Assembly (NCBI GenBank): GCA_015057555.1 | Contig: SVEC01000025.1 | Location: 1-38,696 of the forward strand | Reading direction: 5' to 3' | DNA length: 38,696 nt | DNA from: Lachnospiraceae bacterium | GTDB lineage: Bacteria; Bacillota; Clostridia; Lachnospirales; Lachnospiraceae | In this document: one piece after another, positions 23,910-32,869 of the stretch | How positions within the stretch are numbered: the stretch's first letter is position 1 | Layout: every line of letters begins with the position of its first letter | Position numbers and translations under genes: made by a program | The notes under the pieces: generated by a model | What the model was told of the DNA's origin: nothing | Databases searched by the model: none | Seen by the model: the letters and a program-made list of their open reading frames with translations, nothing else

Positions 23910-26486
23910 ATGGATGCAGAAAAGTTTACAAGAAAATCATTAGAGGTAATTGAGAACTGTGAGAAGCTTGCTTATGAGTACAATAATCAGGAGATTGACC
24001 AGGAGCATCTTCTCTGTAGCTTAGTTACTGTGGAGGACAGTCTTATAGCTAAGTTATTAGAGAATATGGAAATTAATGTGGATGCATTTGCCAGAGAGTG
24101 TGAAAAGCTTGTGGCATACAGACCTAAGGTGTCAGGAGGAAAGCTATTTACCAGTCCTGATTTTTCCAAGGCGCTTATTCAGGCAGAGAAGGAAGCAAAG
24201 CAGATGGGAGATTCCTTTGTGTCTGTGGAGCATTTGTTCTTAGGTATCTTGGAAAAGATGAATAAGGCAGTTAAAGGTCTTGTTATGGGTTATGGTATTA
24301 ATAGGAATAAGTTTCTTCAGGTTCTTGCAGCAGTTAGAGGAACCAAGAGAGTGGAGAGTGATAATCCGGAGGCAACCTATGATAGCTTGAATAAATATGG
24401 ATACAATCTGGTAGAAAGAGCTAGAGACCAAAAGCTAGATCCTGTTATTGGAAGGGATAATGAGATTAGAAATATAATTAGAATTCTTTCTAGAAAAACC
24501 AAGAATAATCCTGTCCTTATTGGTGAACCAGGCGTTGGTAAGACAGCTGCTATAGAGGGGTTAGCTCAGAGAATAGTAAGAGGAGATGTTCCAGATTCTC
24601 TTAAGGATAAGGAAATATTTGCCCTTGATATGGGAGCTATGCTGGCAGGTGCCAAGTATAGAGGTGAATTTGAAGAGAGACTAAAGGCTGTTCTTGATGA
24701 GGTAAAGAATTCTGATGGAAACATTATTCTTTTTATTGACGAGCTTCATACTATAGTAGGAGCTGGTAAGTCAGATGGTGCTATGGACGCGGGAAATATG
24801 CTTAAACCGCTTCTTGCCAGAGGAGAGCTTCACTGTATAGGTGCAACCACCCTTGATGAGTACAGAAAATATATCGAGAAGGATGCAGCTTTAGAGAGAA
24901 GATTCCAGCCGGTTTTAGTAAATGAACCTACAGTTGAAGATACCATTTCCATACTAAGAGGTATTAAGAACAGATATGAGGTGTTCCACGGAGTTAAGAT
25001 TAACGATGGTGCTTTGGTAAGTGCGGCTACACTTTCTAATAGATATATTACTGATAGATTCCTGCCAGATAAGGCAATTGACCTTGTGGATGAGGCCTGC
25101 GCTATGATTAAGACAGAACTTGATTCTATGCCTGCAGAGTTAGATGAGATATCTAGAAGAATAATGCAGATGGAGATAGAAGAAGCTGCCCTTAAGAATG
25201 AGGACGATAAGCTTAGCCAGGACAGACTTGCCACACTTAGAGAGGAGCTTTCAGAGCTTAAGGAAAGGTCTGCACAGATGAAGGCTATCTGGGAGAATGA
25301 GAAGGCTGGAGTTGAGAAGGTTAGAAAGCTTAGAGAAGAATTAGAGATAATAGATAATGAGATTCAGATAGCGGAGAGAGCTTATAATCTTGAAAAGGCT
25401 GCAGAGCTTAAATACGGTAAGCTACCACAGCTTAAGAAGGAGCTTGAGGATTTAGAGGCCAGCGATGCAGTTAAGCAGAAGAACCTGGTTCACGAGTGTG
25501 TAACTGATGAGGAGATTGCTAAAATTATATCAAAGTGGACTGGAATTCCTGTGTCAAAGCTTACTGAAAGTGAGAGAAATAAAACTCTTAACTTAGCCGC
25601 TGAGCTTCACAAGAGAGTTATCGGTCAGAATGAGGCAGTAGACCTTGTGAGTGATGCCATAGTTCGTTCCAAGGCGGGTATTAAGGATCCAACTAAGCCT
25701 ATAGGAAGCTTCCTGTTCCTAGGACCTACAGGTGTGGGTAAGACAGAGCTTGCTAAGACTCTTGCTGAAGCATTATTCGACAATGAAGCTAATATGGTTC
25801 GTATCGACATGAGTGAGTACATGGAAAAGCACAGTGTAGCAAGACTTATCGGAGCTCCTCCAGGATATGTAGGATATGACGAGGGAGGTCAGCTTACTGA
25901 AGCAGTTAGAAGAAAACCGTATTCGGTAGTACTCTTCGATGAGATAGAGAAGGCCCATCCGGATGTGTTTAATGTGCTTCTTCAGGTATTAGATGATGGT
26001 AGAATCACTGACTCTAAGGGTAAGACAGTAGACTTTAAGAATACCATTCTTATAATGACCTCAAATATCGGTTCAGAGTATCTCCTCTCAGGCATAGATG
26101 CTGCAGGAGAGATAACTTCTGATTGCCAGGAGAAGGTTATGGGAATGCTAAGACAGCATTTTAGACCTGAGTTCTTGAATCGTTTGGATGAAACCATTAT
26201 GTTTAAGCCACTTGACAAGAATGCAATCTCAGACATAGTTAAGCTATTATTAGTAGATCTTAATAAGAGAATTCAGGATAAGGAGCTTGCTCTTGAAATT
26301 ACAGACAAAGCTATGGAACACATAATTGAAGCAGGTTATGATCCTTACTATGGAGCTAGACCGCTTAAGAGATATCTGCAGAAGAATGTGGAAACTCTTG
26401 TGGCTAGAAGAATACTTCAGGATGTGCTTCGTGCTGGGGATGTAATGACTATAGATTTTGATGGTGAAAAGCTGTATATTAGATAG
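23910..26486 (+). CDS. clpB: ATP-dependent disaggregase ClpB
   Basis: The start is ATG 23910, 9 nt after GGAGG; the ATG at 23901 directly abuts that site. The 858-residue AAA+ protein has a double Clp_N domain (residues 1-145), NBD1 with GEPGVGKTA and ILFIDELHTIVGAG, a long coiled-coil middle domain (about 395-520), and NBD2 with GPTGVGKTELAK and VVLFDEIEKAH plus the C-terminal ClpB small domain. The long middle domain and overall length mark ClpB rather than ClpC. It rescues aggregated proteins with DnaK. It is monocistronic, with its own promoter and terminator. Confidence 0.94.
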   Translation: MDAEKFTRKSLEVIENCEKLAYEYNNQEIDQEHLLCSLVTVEDSLIAKLLENMEINVDAFARECEKLVAYRPKVSGGKLFTSPDFSKALIQAEKEAKQMGDSFVSVEHLFLGILEKMNKAVKGLVMGYGINRNKFLQVLAAVRGTKRVESDNPEATYDSLNKYGYNLVERARDQKLDPVIGRDNEIRNIIRILSRKTKNNPVLIGEPGVGKTAAIEGLAQRIVRGDVPDSLKDKEIFALDMGAMLAGAKYRGEFEERLKAVLDEVKNSDGNIILFIDELHTIVGAGKSDGAMDAGNMLKPLLARGELHCIGATTLDEYRKYIEKDAALERRFQPVLVNEPTVEDTISILRGIKNRYEVFHGVKINDGALVSAATLSNRYITDRFLPDKAIDLVDEACAMIKTELDSMPAELDEISRRIMQMEIEEAALKNEDDKLSQDRLATLREELSELKERSAQMKAIWENEKAGVEKVRKLREELEIIDNEIQIAERAYNLEKAAELKYGKLPQLKKELEDLEASDAVKQKNLVHECVTDEEIAKIISKWTGIPVSKLTESERNKTLNLAAELHKRVIGQNEAVDLVSDAIVRSKAGIKDPTKPIGSFLFLGPTGVGKTELAKTLAEALFDNEANMVRIDMSEYMEKHSVARLIGAPPGYVGYDEGGQLTEAVRRKPYSVVLFDEIEKAHPDVFNVLLQVLDDGRITDSKGKTVDFKNTILIMTSNIGSEYLLSGIDAAGEITSDCQEKVMGMLRQHFRPEFLNRLDETIMFKPLDKNAISDIVKLLLVDLNKRIQDKELALEITDKAMEHIIEAGYDPYYGARPLKRYLQKNVETLVARRILQDVLRAGDVMTIDFDGEKLYIR

Positions 26487-26549
26487 CTGAATAAGATTAA
26501 TTATTTAAACATATAAGAGATACAATAATTTAATAGATGGAGACATTTA

Positions 26550-26594
26550 ATGGACTGTGCCAGTAATATTTACTGCACAGTCCATATTTATTTC
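26550..26594 (+). terminator. Terminator of clpB
   Basis: ATGGACTGTG (26550-26559) pairs with CACAGTCCAT (26576-26585), and CAGTAA (26561-26566) with TTACTG (26570-26575), leaving a bulged C and a 3-nt loop. ATTTATTT follows. Confidence 0.85.
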
Positions 26595-26634
26595 ACACAT
26601 ATTTACAGACATATTTCAATATAATTTGATTTTT

Positions 26635-26693
26635 ACGCAAAAAGCTGCTTTTTATACGCAAAAATATGAAAATCATGAATAATGTGTTATATT
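26635..26693 (+). promoter_or_regulatory. Activator-type promoter module 1 (ACGCAAAAA direct repeat)
   Basis: Box 1 ACGCAAAAA at 26635-26643, box 2 at 26656-26664 (21 bp apart), -10 TATATT at 26688-26693, which begins 32 bp after the start of box 2. The -10 is preceded by TGTGT. The bases at the -35 position (26665-26670, TATGAA) do not match the consensus. Modules at 32772 and 38314 have identical spacing. It serves the BMP-kinase-HD-GYP operon, whose first ATG is at 26748. Confidence 0.75.
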
Positions 26694-26747
26694 TATAGTT
26701 GGAAAAATGTTCAAAAAAATAAAATAGTTGCAAAAGAGGTATTAAAT

Positions 26748-27845
26748 ATGAAGAAGATAGCAATTATTGCGTTAACTATATTAACACTGATAATAATAGG
26801 TATTTTTTACATTACAAATAGATATTTAAAGGAAGAACCGGAAAAGACTCAGACCAAGGTTGGAATTATATATAATGGAGAAGTAGATGACAAGGGCTGG
26901 GGACAGTCCCATTATGAGGGAATTAATGAGAGTGCCAGAGCGCTTGATCTTAAGATTGTGTATAAGGAAAATGTACCTTATGACCAAAGCTGCATGGATA
27001 CTATGGAAAATATGATAGAAGAAGGCTGTCAGGTTATTATCTGTAATTCCTTTGATTATGGAGATTGGATATTGAAGGTTGCTGAGAAACATCCGGATAT
27101 TGTTTTCTTACATGCTACAGGAACTGAAACTGGAGATAATATTACAACCTATTTTGGTAGAATGTATCAGATGAGATACTTAAGTGGTATAGTTGCAGGT
27201 ATGCAGACTGAGACAGATAGTATAGGCTATGTGGCCGCATTTCCTATATCAGAAGTTAATAGAGGCATTAATGCATTTACATTAGGTGTTAAATCGGTGA
27301 ATCCAGATGCAACTGTTCATGTAATATGGACTGAGTCTTGGACTGATTATGATTCAAACAAGATTGGTGCAGAAACCTTGATTGATGAATGTGGGGTGGA
27401 TATAATCGCTATGCATTGTGATAGTGTGGCACCTTTAGATGTTGCCGAGGAAAAGGGAGTTTGGTCTATAGGTTATAATATGGATAACAGCAAGTTATAT
27501 CCTAATAGTTTTCTGACTGCCCCAGTGTGGAACTGGTCAACCTTCTACACACCGCAGATAGAGAAGATTATTCAGGGAAGATACTATTCAGGTAATTACT
27601 GGCAGGGCTCGGAAACTGGTCTAGTTAAGTTGGCTCCTTTAACTGAAAATGTTAAGCCGGGAATATCTACAGTAGTGGCAGAGAAAAAGGCTATGCTTGA
27701 TGCGGGAACCTATGATGTGTTTTATGGTCCTGTTACAGATAACGAAGGAAAGATAAGGATTCTAGAAGGGGAAAATATGCCTGATGGAGTAATGCTTAAT
27801 GGATTTGACTGGTATGTGGAGGGCGTGAAAATATATGAAGAATAA
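26748..27845 (+). CDS. Membrane-anchored BMP/PnrA-type ligand-binding protein 1
   Basis: The start is ATG 26748 with AGAGGT upstream; 22 extra codons are open upstream but run into the -10 box. The 365-residue product has one N-terminal membrane segment (IAIIALTILTLIIIGIFYI) without a lipobox cysteine. A periplasmic-binding-type BMP domain follows: VGIIYNGEVDDKGWGQSHYEG, VIICNSFDYGDWILKVAEKHPDI, YLSGIVAGM, IGYVAAFPISEVNRGINAFTLGV. BMP proteins usually bind nucleosides for an ABC importer. Here no ABC genes are adjacent, and a sensor kinase follows two genes on. A sensory co-receptor role is inferred. Confidence 0.85.
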   Translation: MKKIAIIALTILTLIIIGIFYITNRYLKEEPEKTQTKVGIIYNGEVDDKGWGQSHYEGINESARALDLKIVYKENVPYDQSCMDTMENMIEEGCQVIICNSFDYGDWILKVAEKHPDIVFLHATGTETGDNITTYFGRMYQMRYLSGIVAGMQTETDSIGYVAAFPISEVNRGINAFTLGVKSVNPDATVHVIWTESWTDYDSNKIGAETLIDECGVDIIAMHCDSVAPLDVAEEKGVWSIGYNMDNSKLYPNSFLTAPVWNWSTFYTPQIEKIIQGRYYSGNYWQGSETGLVKLAPLTENVKPGISTVVAEKKAMLDAGTYDVFYGPVTDNEGKIRILEGENMPDGVMLNGFDWYVEGVKIYEE

Positions 27846-28944
27846 AAAAATAAGATATATATTAGTGTTTTTAGCTATTGTTATCTTTGCATTTACAGTG
27901 GTTATAATATTGACTTTCAAGGGTAGAGGAAGAAGAGAATCCAAGGACGTCATCAAGGTAGGATTTATTATGTCTGGTAGTAAGGATGAAGAGGGTTGGA
28001 ATGGACTTCACTACGATGGAATATATTCGGCTTGTGAAGAACTAGATATAGAATTAATCATAAAGGAAAATATAAAAGAACATAGTGGTCAGTGCCAGGT
28101 TGCCATAAGCGAACTGGCCAATGAGAATGTAGATATTATTATATTATCTAGCTATGGTTATGCCACAGAGGTTAAGGATATAGTTAAGGAGTATCCTGAT
28201 ATAACATTTTATTCAGAGTCTTTTGATTATTATGGTGATAATTTGAATTGTTATTTTGCTAGAATATATCAGGCTAGATATTTGTCAGGAATAATAGCAG
28301 GTCATATGTCTGAATCTGGCGTGATTGGCTATGTGGCTGCTATGCCTAACAGTGAAGTGAATAGGGGAATTAATGCATTTACTTTAGGTGTAAAACGTGC
28401 AAATCCAGATGCCAAGGTTGTGGTTGCCTGGAGCAATTCTTGGGATGATGGAGATAGGGAAAAGCAACTTGCCAAGGAACTTATAGAGAAGGAAAATGCA
28501 GATGTGTTAGCATATCATCAAAACCAACCTAATGTGATAGAGGTTGCTGAAGCTTCAGGAGTGTATTCTATAGGCTATCACGAGACCTATGAAGGGGCAA
28601 GTGATAAATTTTTAACTACAGTGGAGTTTAGGTGGAATATAACATATAAGGAGCTTTTGTCTGATTATATTCGTGGAAAATCAGATGTGATAAGTACATA
28701 TTGGTTTGGGTTAGAGAAGGAAGCTATTGGATTAGCGGACGTATCTTCTGTTGTTACACAGGATATAATAGCTGATGTGGAGTCAGCAAAGAGTGAAATA
28801 GTTTCAGGAGATAAAATATTTTCTGGAATTATATATGATAATCAGGGACAGCTTCGTTGCAATGAAGATGAGATAATAAGTGACCAGGTGCTTATGAATA
28901 GTATGGACTGGTACGTAGAGGGCGTGTACATATATGAAGAATAG
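27835..28944 (+). CDS. Membrane-anchored BMP/PnrA-type ligand-binding protein 2
   Basis: The 369-residue protein is a paralogue of the previous one. It has an N-terminal membrane segment (ILVFLAIVIFAFTVVIILTF), VGFIMSGSKDEEGWNGLHYDG, YLSGIIAGHMSESGVIGYVAAMPNSEVNRGINAFTLGV and the same ending, DWYVEGVYIYEE. Its ATG lies inside the end of gene 1 (11-nt overlap), with GGAGGG as ribosome site within the repeated VEGV codons. The ligand-facing region differs from copy 1, so ligands may differ. The two genes arose by tandem duplication. Confidence 0.85.
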   Translation: MKNKKIRYILVFLAIVIFAFTVVIILTFKGRGRRESKDVIKVGFIMSGSKDEEGWNGLHYDGIYSACEELDIELIIKENIKEHSGQCQVAISELANENVDIIILSSYGYATEVKDIVKEYPDITFYSESFDYYGDNLNCYFARIYQARYLSGIIAGHMSESGVIGYVAAMPNSEVNRGINAFTLGVKRANPDAKVVVAWSNSWDDGDREKQLAKELIEKENADVLAYHQNQPNVIEVAEASGVYSIGYHETYEGASDKFLTTVEFRWNITYKELLSDYIRGKSDVISTYWFGLEKEAIGLADVSSVVTQDIIADVESAKSEIVSGDKIFSGIIYDNQGQLRCNEDEIISDQVLMNSMDWYVEGVYIYEE

Positions 28945-31477
28945 AAAAAGATTTATAAATTTAAGAACGGTACTAAGTATGGTTGCACTGCTTGGGGTAA
29001 TGGTTGTGGTTGGAAGCTTACTTGGTATGAAGTTAAATCAGATTCTTATAGAGCATATGGAAAAGCAGGTAACAGAGCAATCCAAGCTTTTATCAGAGCA
29101 GATTGAGCAGGTTATAGAAATTCAGTTTGTGCAGCTTAGCAATATAGCTAGTGCAGTGGAGAAAAATGAGAATAACCCAGAAGCTGTTCTTCAGACCGTT
29201 ATGCAGGAACGTGAAGGGATTTCTGTGGGAGTTCTTAAGCTTGATGGCAGTGTGCTTGTTGGAGTGCCATTAGATATTACAAAGTATGATGGAGTAAAAA
29301 GCTCATTTAGAGGAGAGGAAGCTGTGTCCTATGTTGCTGGTGAGGGTATGACATTTTCTGTTCCTGTATATCGTGGTGAAAATATAAAATATGTACTTTA
29401 CAAAAAATACGATGAAGAGATTTTAGCTGATACCTTTGGCAGGGATTGCTATGATGGAGAAGGTCAAGTGCTTTGGGCTAACAAGAACTTTGAAATCGTA
29501 ATACCTTTTGTGGATTCATCCTACAGTGGAGATTTTCTTCATCAACCAGAGTTACAGGAAGGATTTAAAACCATAAAGGATAAGATGGAGCTTTCTACGG
29601 CTGCCAGCACATTTGTGAAGTGCGATAAGGGAAGATATTTTGTATTCGTATCTGAGGTGGAAAACTACGGTGTATATACAGTGGGAATAATACCAGAGAA
29701 TGCGCTATCAGACGGAATAACATATATTACAACACTTGTTTTGTGGGTGTTCGGACTCTTACTTGTACTGTTTGTTATAATAACAGTGTATATGTTCATA
29801 GCTGCAGAAAAAGCTAAGGAAAGTGATGAGCTTAGAGAAGCTAAGGAAGAGGCAGAGAATGCCAATAAGGCTAAGAGCCAGTTCTTAGCCAATATGTCTC
29901 ATGAAATAAGAACACCTATCCATGGAATCATGGGTATGAACGAGATGGTGCTTAGAGAGACTAGGGACGATAATGTTCGTGGATATGCGAAAAATATAAA
30001 GCATGCCAGTGAAAATCTTCTCGAAATAATCAATGGAATATTAGATTTTTCTAAGATAGAAGCAGGAAGAATTGAGATAGAAGAAGGAGCTTATGCCGTA
30101 AGAGGATTACTTAATGATGTGGTAAATATGGTAGCCCCTATTGCATCTAAAAAAGGTTTAGAATTTGAAGTAGTTGTGGATGAAAATCTTCCTGCCGAGC
30201 TTTATGGTGATGTTGGTAAAATCAGACAGGTTATGGTTAATCTTCTCAATAATGCAGTGAAATATACTAATGAGGGAAAGATTACACTAACTGTTAGAGG
30301 AAATCTGGTAAATGATAGTATCAATCTTAAGATAAAGATAAAAGATACCGGAATTGGTATTAAAGAGGAAAGTATAAGTAAGCTTTTTGCTGATTTTGAA
30401 AGAGTTGATACGGAGAAGAATAAAGATATAGAAGGCACCGGACTAGGACTAGCTATAGTTAATAGATTGGTTCAGTATATGGGTGGAAAGATAAGGGTAT
30501 CAAGTGAATATGGAAAAGGCTCTACATTTTCAGTTTGCGTGCCTCAGAAGATAATTGACAGAAAGGCTATAGGAGATTATAAGATGGCTTTAGAGGCTGA
30601 TGAAATATCTGAGGAAGGAATCCGTACAGCAGGCTTTGTTGCGCCAACAGCTAAGATTCTTGTGGTGGATGATCATGAGATGAACCTATTGGTTTTAAAG
30701 AATCTTCTTAAGGAAAGCAAGGCTCAGGTTACTACCTGTGGTAGTGGTAAGGAATGTATAGAGCTGATGATTAAGAATTCCTATGATGTGGTGTTCTTAG
30801 ATCACATGATGCCGGAAATGGATGGTATAGAAACCTTAGAGCAGCTAATTAAGAAAAATCTCAAGAAGGATAGCAAGATTGTTGCTCTCACTGCCAATGC
30901 AATAGTTGGTGTTAAGGAAATGTATCTATCTAAGGGATTTGACGATTATTTGAGTAAACCTATAGATACCAGAGTTCTTGAGAAGCTTCTGCTTAGATTT
31001 ATCCCAGAATCAAAGCTTAAGGAGATGGATGCTCCTAAGCTTGTGGATAATAATGAGAAAGAATTCACATCAGCTGGCACTGGTGTAATGAAGGGGAATA
31101 CGGATTTAGAAAGCAACTTCAACTATATTAATCAAACTACAGGGTTAAAGTACAGTTCAGAAAGCAAGGAAATGTACAAATCATTTCTACAAATATACTG
31201 TGATTTTGCTGAGGATAAAATTGAAAAGCTCACTAATACATATGAGTGTAAACAGTGGCAGGACTATGTTACTTATGTGCACTCTGTAAAATCTACATCT
31301 CTTAATATAGGTGGAGAAAAGCTCTCTAAGCTGGCTGCGGATATAGAGGAACAGGGTATGAAATATTTAGATGGAGAGGAATCTAGATTAGAGTATCTTA
31401 TAAGCTCTCACAAGGAACTTATGGAGCTATATCAAGCAACCTATGAAGAGGCCTTGGAATTAATCAAAAATATGTAA
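28934..31477 (+). CDS. Hybrid sensor histidine kinase with receiver and HPt domains
   Basis: The 847-residue inner-membrane kinase overlaps the preceding gene by 11 nt. Membrane segments are at about residues 12-32 and 265-292, and between them is an extracytoplasmic sensor region, possibly Cache-like (VGVLKLDGSVLVGVPLD). Then come HisKA with His323 in NMSHEIRTPIHG, HATPase with NLLNNAVKYT, DTGIGI and GTGLGLAI, a receiver with VVDDHE, Asp623 (LDHMMPEMDG) and LSKPI, and a C-terminal HPt with His783 (YVHSVKSTSLNIG). All relay residues are intact. It probably senses ligand through the two BMP proteins. The downstream HD-GYP-receiver protein is the likely final acceptor. Confidence 0.93.
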   Translation: MKNRKRFINLRTVLSMVALLGVMVVVGSLLGMKLNQILIEHMEKQVTEQSKLLSEQIEQVIEIQFVQLSNIASAVEKNENNPEAVLQTVMQEREGISVGVLKLDGSVLVGVPLDITKYDGVKSSFRGEEAVSYVAGEGMTFSVPVYRGENIKYVLYKKYDEEILADTFGRDCYDGEGQVLWANKNFEIVIPFVDSSYSGDFLHQPELQEGFKTIKDKMELSTAASTFVKCDKGRYFVFVSEVENYGVYTVGIIPENALSDGITYITTLVLWVFGLLLVLFVIITVYMFIAAEKAKESDELREAKEEAENANKAKSQFLANMSHEIRTPIHGIMGMNEMVLRETRDDNVRGYAKNIKHASENLLEIINGILDFSKIEAGRIEIEEGAYAVRGLLNDVVNMVAPIASKKGLEFEVVVDENLPAELYGDVGKIRQVMVNLLNNAVKYTNEGKITLTVRGNLVNDSINLKIKIKDTGIGIKEESISKLFADFERVDTEKNKDIEGTGLGLAIVNRLVQYMGGKIRVSSEYGKGSTFSVCVPQKIIDRKAIGDYKMALEADEISEEGIRTAGFVAPTAKILVVDDHEMNLLVLKNLLKESKAQVTTCGSGKECIELMIKNSYDVVFLDHMMPEMDGIETLEQLIKKNLKKDSKIVALTANAIVGVKEMYLSKGFDDYLSKPIDTRVLEKLLLRFIPESKLKEMDAPKLVDNNEKEFTSAGTGVMKGNTDLESNFNYINQTTGLKYSSESKEMYKSFLQIYCDFAEDKIEKLTNTYECKQWQDYVTYVHSVKSTSLNIGGEKLSKLAADIEEQGMKYLDGEESRLEYLISSHKELMELYQATYEEALELIKNM

Positions 31478-31535
31478 TTAGCTAAGACTTAAAAAGAAAA
31501 AGTTTGCATGATGGTGTGCAAAAAAGGAAGTACTT

Positions 31536-32669
31536 ATGAAAAGTGTAAATAAAAAAATGTATATGTTAACAGTGATAATAGCGGTGGTAGCTTTGTTTGC
31601 TACTGGTAAGAATTTGCTTATATCAGCAGGTGTGTCAGTGTTGCTTGTGGTATGCTTTTATATAACCTACGCTAAGACCAATGAGTCGGTTCGTCTAGAA
31701 CAGGAAACCAACGAAAAGGTTGAGGATATGAACCGTAAGATAATTCAAGCATTGGCAAGAACCATAGATGCCAAGGATAGATATACTAACGGTCACTCCC
31801 TTCGTGTGGCGGAGTATTCCAAGGAGATAGCAAGAAGAATGGGTAAATCTGCCAAGGAACAGGATACCATATACTATGCAGGACTTCTTCATGATGTAGG
31901 TAAGATTAGAATTCCAGTGGAGGTAATCAATAATCCGGGAGCGCTTAGTGATGAGGAATTTGAACAGATTAAGATTCACCCTGTAACCAGCTATCATATA
32001 CTAAAGGACATATTTGATGACCCTAATATAAAGAATGGGGCAAAGTTTCATCATGAAAGATATGATGGAACCGGATATCCAAATGGATTAAAAGGTGAAA
32101 ATATACCAGAGGTGGCAAGAATAATCGGTGTGGCAGATTCTTATGATGCTATGGCTAGTAACAGAAGCTATAGAAAATATTTGCCACAGTCAGTTATAAG
32201 AAATGAAATAAAAACTGGCAAGGGAACTCAGTTTGATCCAACTATCGCAGATATAATGCTTGATATGATAGATGAGGATGAGGGTTATACATTAAGAGAA
32301 GTAAAAAGTTTACAGAAAAAAATACTTGTGGTAGATGATGAACCAATGAATATTAAGATGGTAGAGGTTATTCTTAAGGATACACCTATGTATCAGGTTG
32401 TGGGAGCTACCAGTGGTATGGAAGCTCTAAAGATGCTAGATGCTCATGAGATAGATTTGATACTTCTTGATGTGAAGATGCCAGAGATGGATGGATTTGC
32501 TACTATGGAGCTTATAAGACAAAAATACAATATGCCTATAGTACTGATGACAGGAGATAGAAATATAGAGACTATCGAAAGAGCAACAAAGCTTGGAGTT
32601 GATGATTATCTGACAAAACCATTCCTGCCACTGGCCCTAAAGGAGATAATACATAGTACCTTAAATTAA
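31536..32669 (+). CDS. Membrane HD-GYP phosphodiesterase with C-terminal receiver
   Basis: This 377-residue protein has two N-terminal membrane segments (residues about 7-45). An HD-GYP domain follows (NGHSLRVAEYSKEIARR, His119-Asp120 in LLHDVGKIRIP, HHERYDGTGYP, ADSYDAMASNRSYR). Its C-terminal receiver has VVDDEP, phosphoacceptor Asp312 (LLDVKMPEMDG), MTGD and TKPF. All metal-binding and GYP residues appear intact, so c-di-GMP hydrolysis is plausible. Typical Rpf/HD-GYP regulators have the receiver first and no membrane anchor; here the order is reversed. Placed 58 nt after the hybrid kinase, it is the likely output of that relay. Confidence 0.88.
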   Translation: MKSVNKKMYMLTVIIAVVALFATGKNLLISAGVSVLLVVCFYITYAKTNESVRLEQETNEKVEDMNRKIIQALARTIDAKDRYTNGHSLRVAEYSKEIARRMGKSAKEQDTIYYAGLLHDVGKIRIPVEVINNPGALSDEEFEQIKIHPVTSYHILKDIFDDPNIKNGAKFHHERYDGTGYPNGLKGENIPEVARIIGVADSYDAMASNRSYRKYLPQSVIRNEIKTGKGTQFDPTIADIMLDMIDEDEGYTLREVKSLQKKILVVDDEPMNIKMVEVILKDTPMYQVVGATSGMEALKMLDAHEIDLILLDVKMPEMDGFATMELIRQKYNMPIVLMTGDRNIETIERATKLGVDDYLTKPFLPLALKEIIHSTLN

Positions 32670-32732
32670 ATATAACGCATCTTGTTGAATATACATGGAA
32701 TGTAATATATGTTCAGCAATGTGAGTATTAAT

Positions 32733-32769
32733 GAAATGGAGTGGGAGTTGTCCTGCTCCATTTCGTTTT
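32733..32769 (+). terminator. Terminator of the BMP-kinase-HD-GYP operon
   Basis: GAAATGGAG (32733-32741) pairs with CTCCATTTC (32756-32764), with an inner GGA/TCC extension, followed by GTTTT. It ends directly before promoter module 2. Confidence 0.8.
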
Positions 32770-32771
32770 AT

Positions 32772-32830
32772 ACGCAAAAAGTGTCAAAATATACGCAAAA
32801 AAATATGTCTGCAAAAATATGTGTTATATT
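32772..32830 (+). promoter_or_regulatory. Activator-type promoter module 2 (ACGCAAAAA direct repeat)
   Basis: Box 1 at 32772-32780, box 2 at 32793-32801 (21 bp apart), TATATT at 32825-32830, 32 bp after the start of box 2, preceded by TGTGT. No -35 consensus at the expected place. It precedes the 174-residue membrane protein and the ChW metalloprotease. Confidence 0.75.
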
Positions 32831-32869
32831 ACATTCGAAGCAAAACATGAAAAACTGGAGGTAAATAAT

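Noticed and set aside
23910..26486. ClpC instead of ClpB
   Set aside because: The middle domain is about 120 residues long and the C-terminus is ClpB-like; ClpC has a short middle domain.
32741..32869. N-terminal extension of the membrane protein at 32870
   Set aside because: The open frame crosses the terminator and promoter module 2, while ATG 32870 has a good ribosome site.
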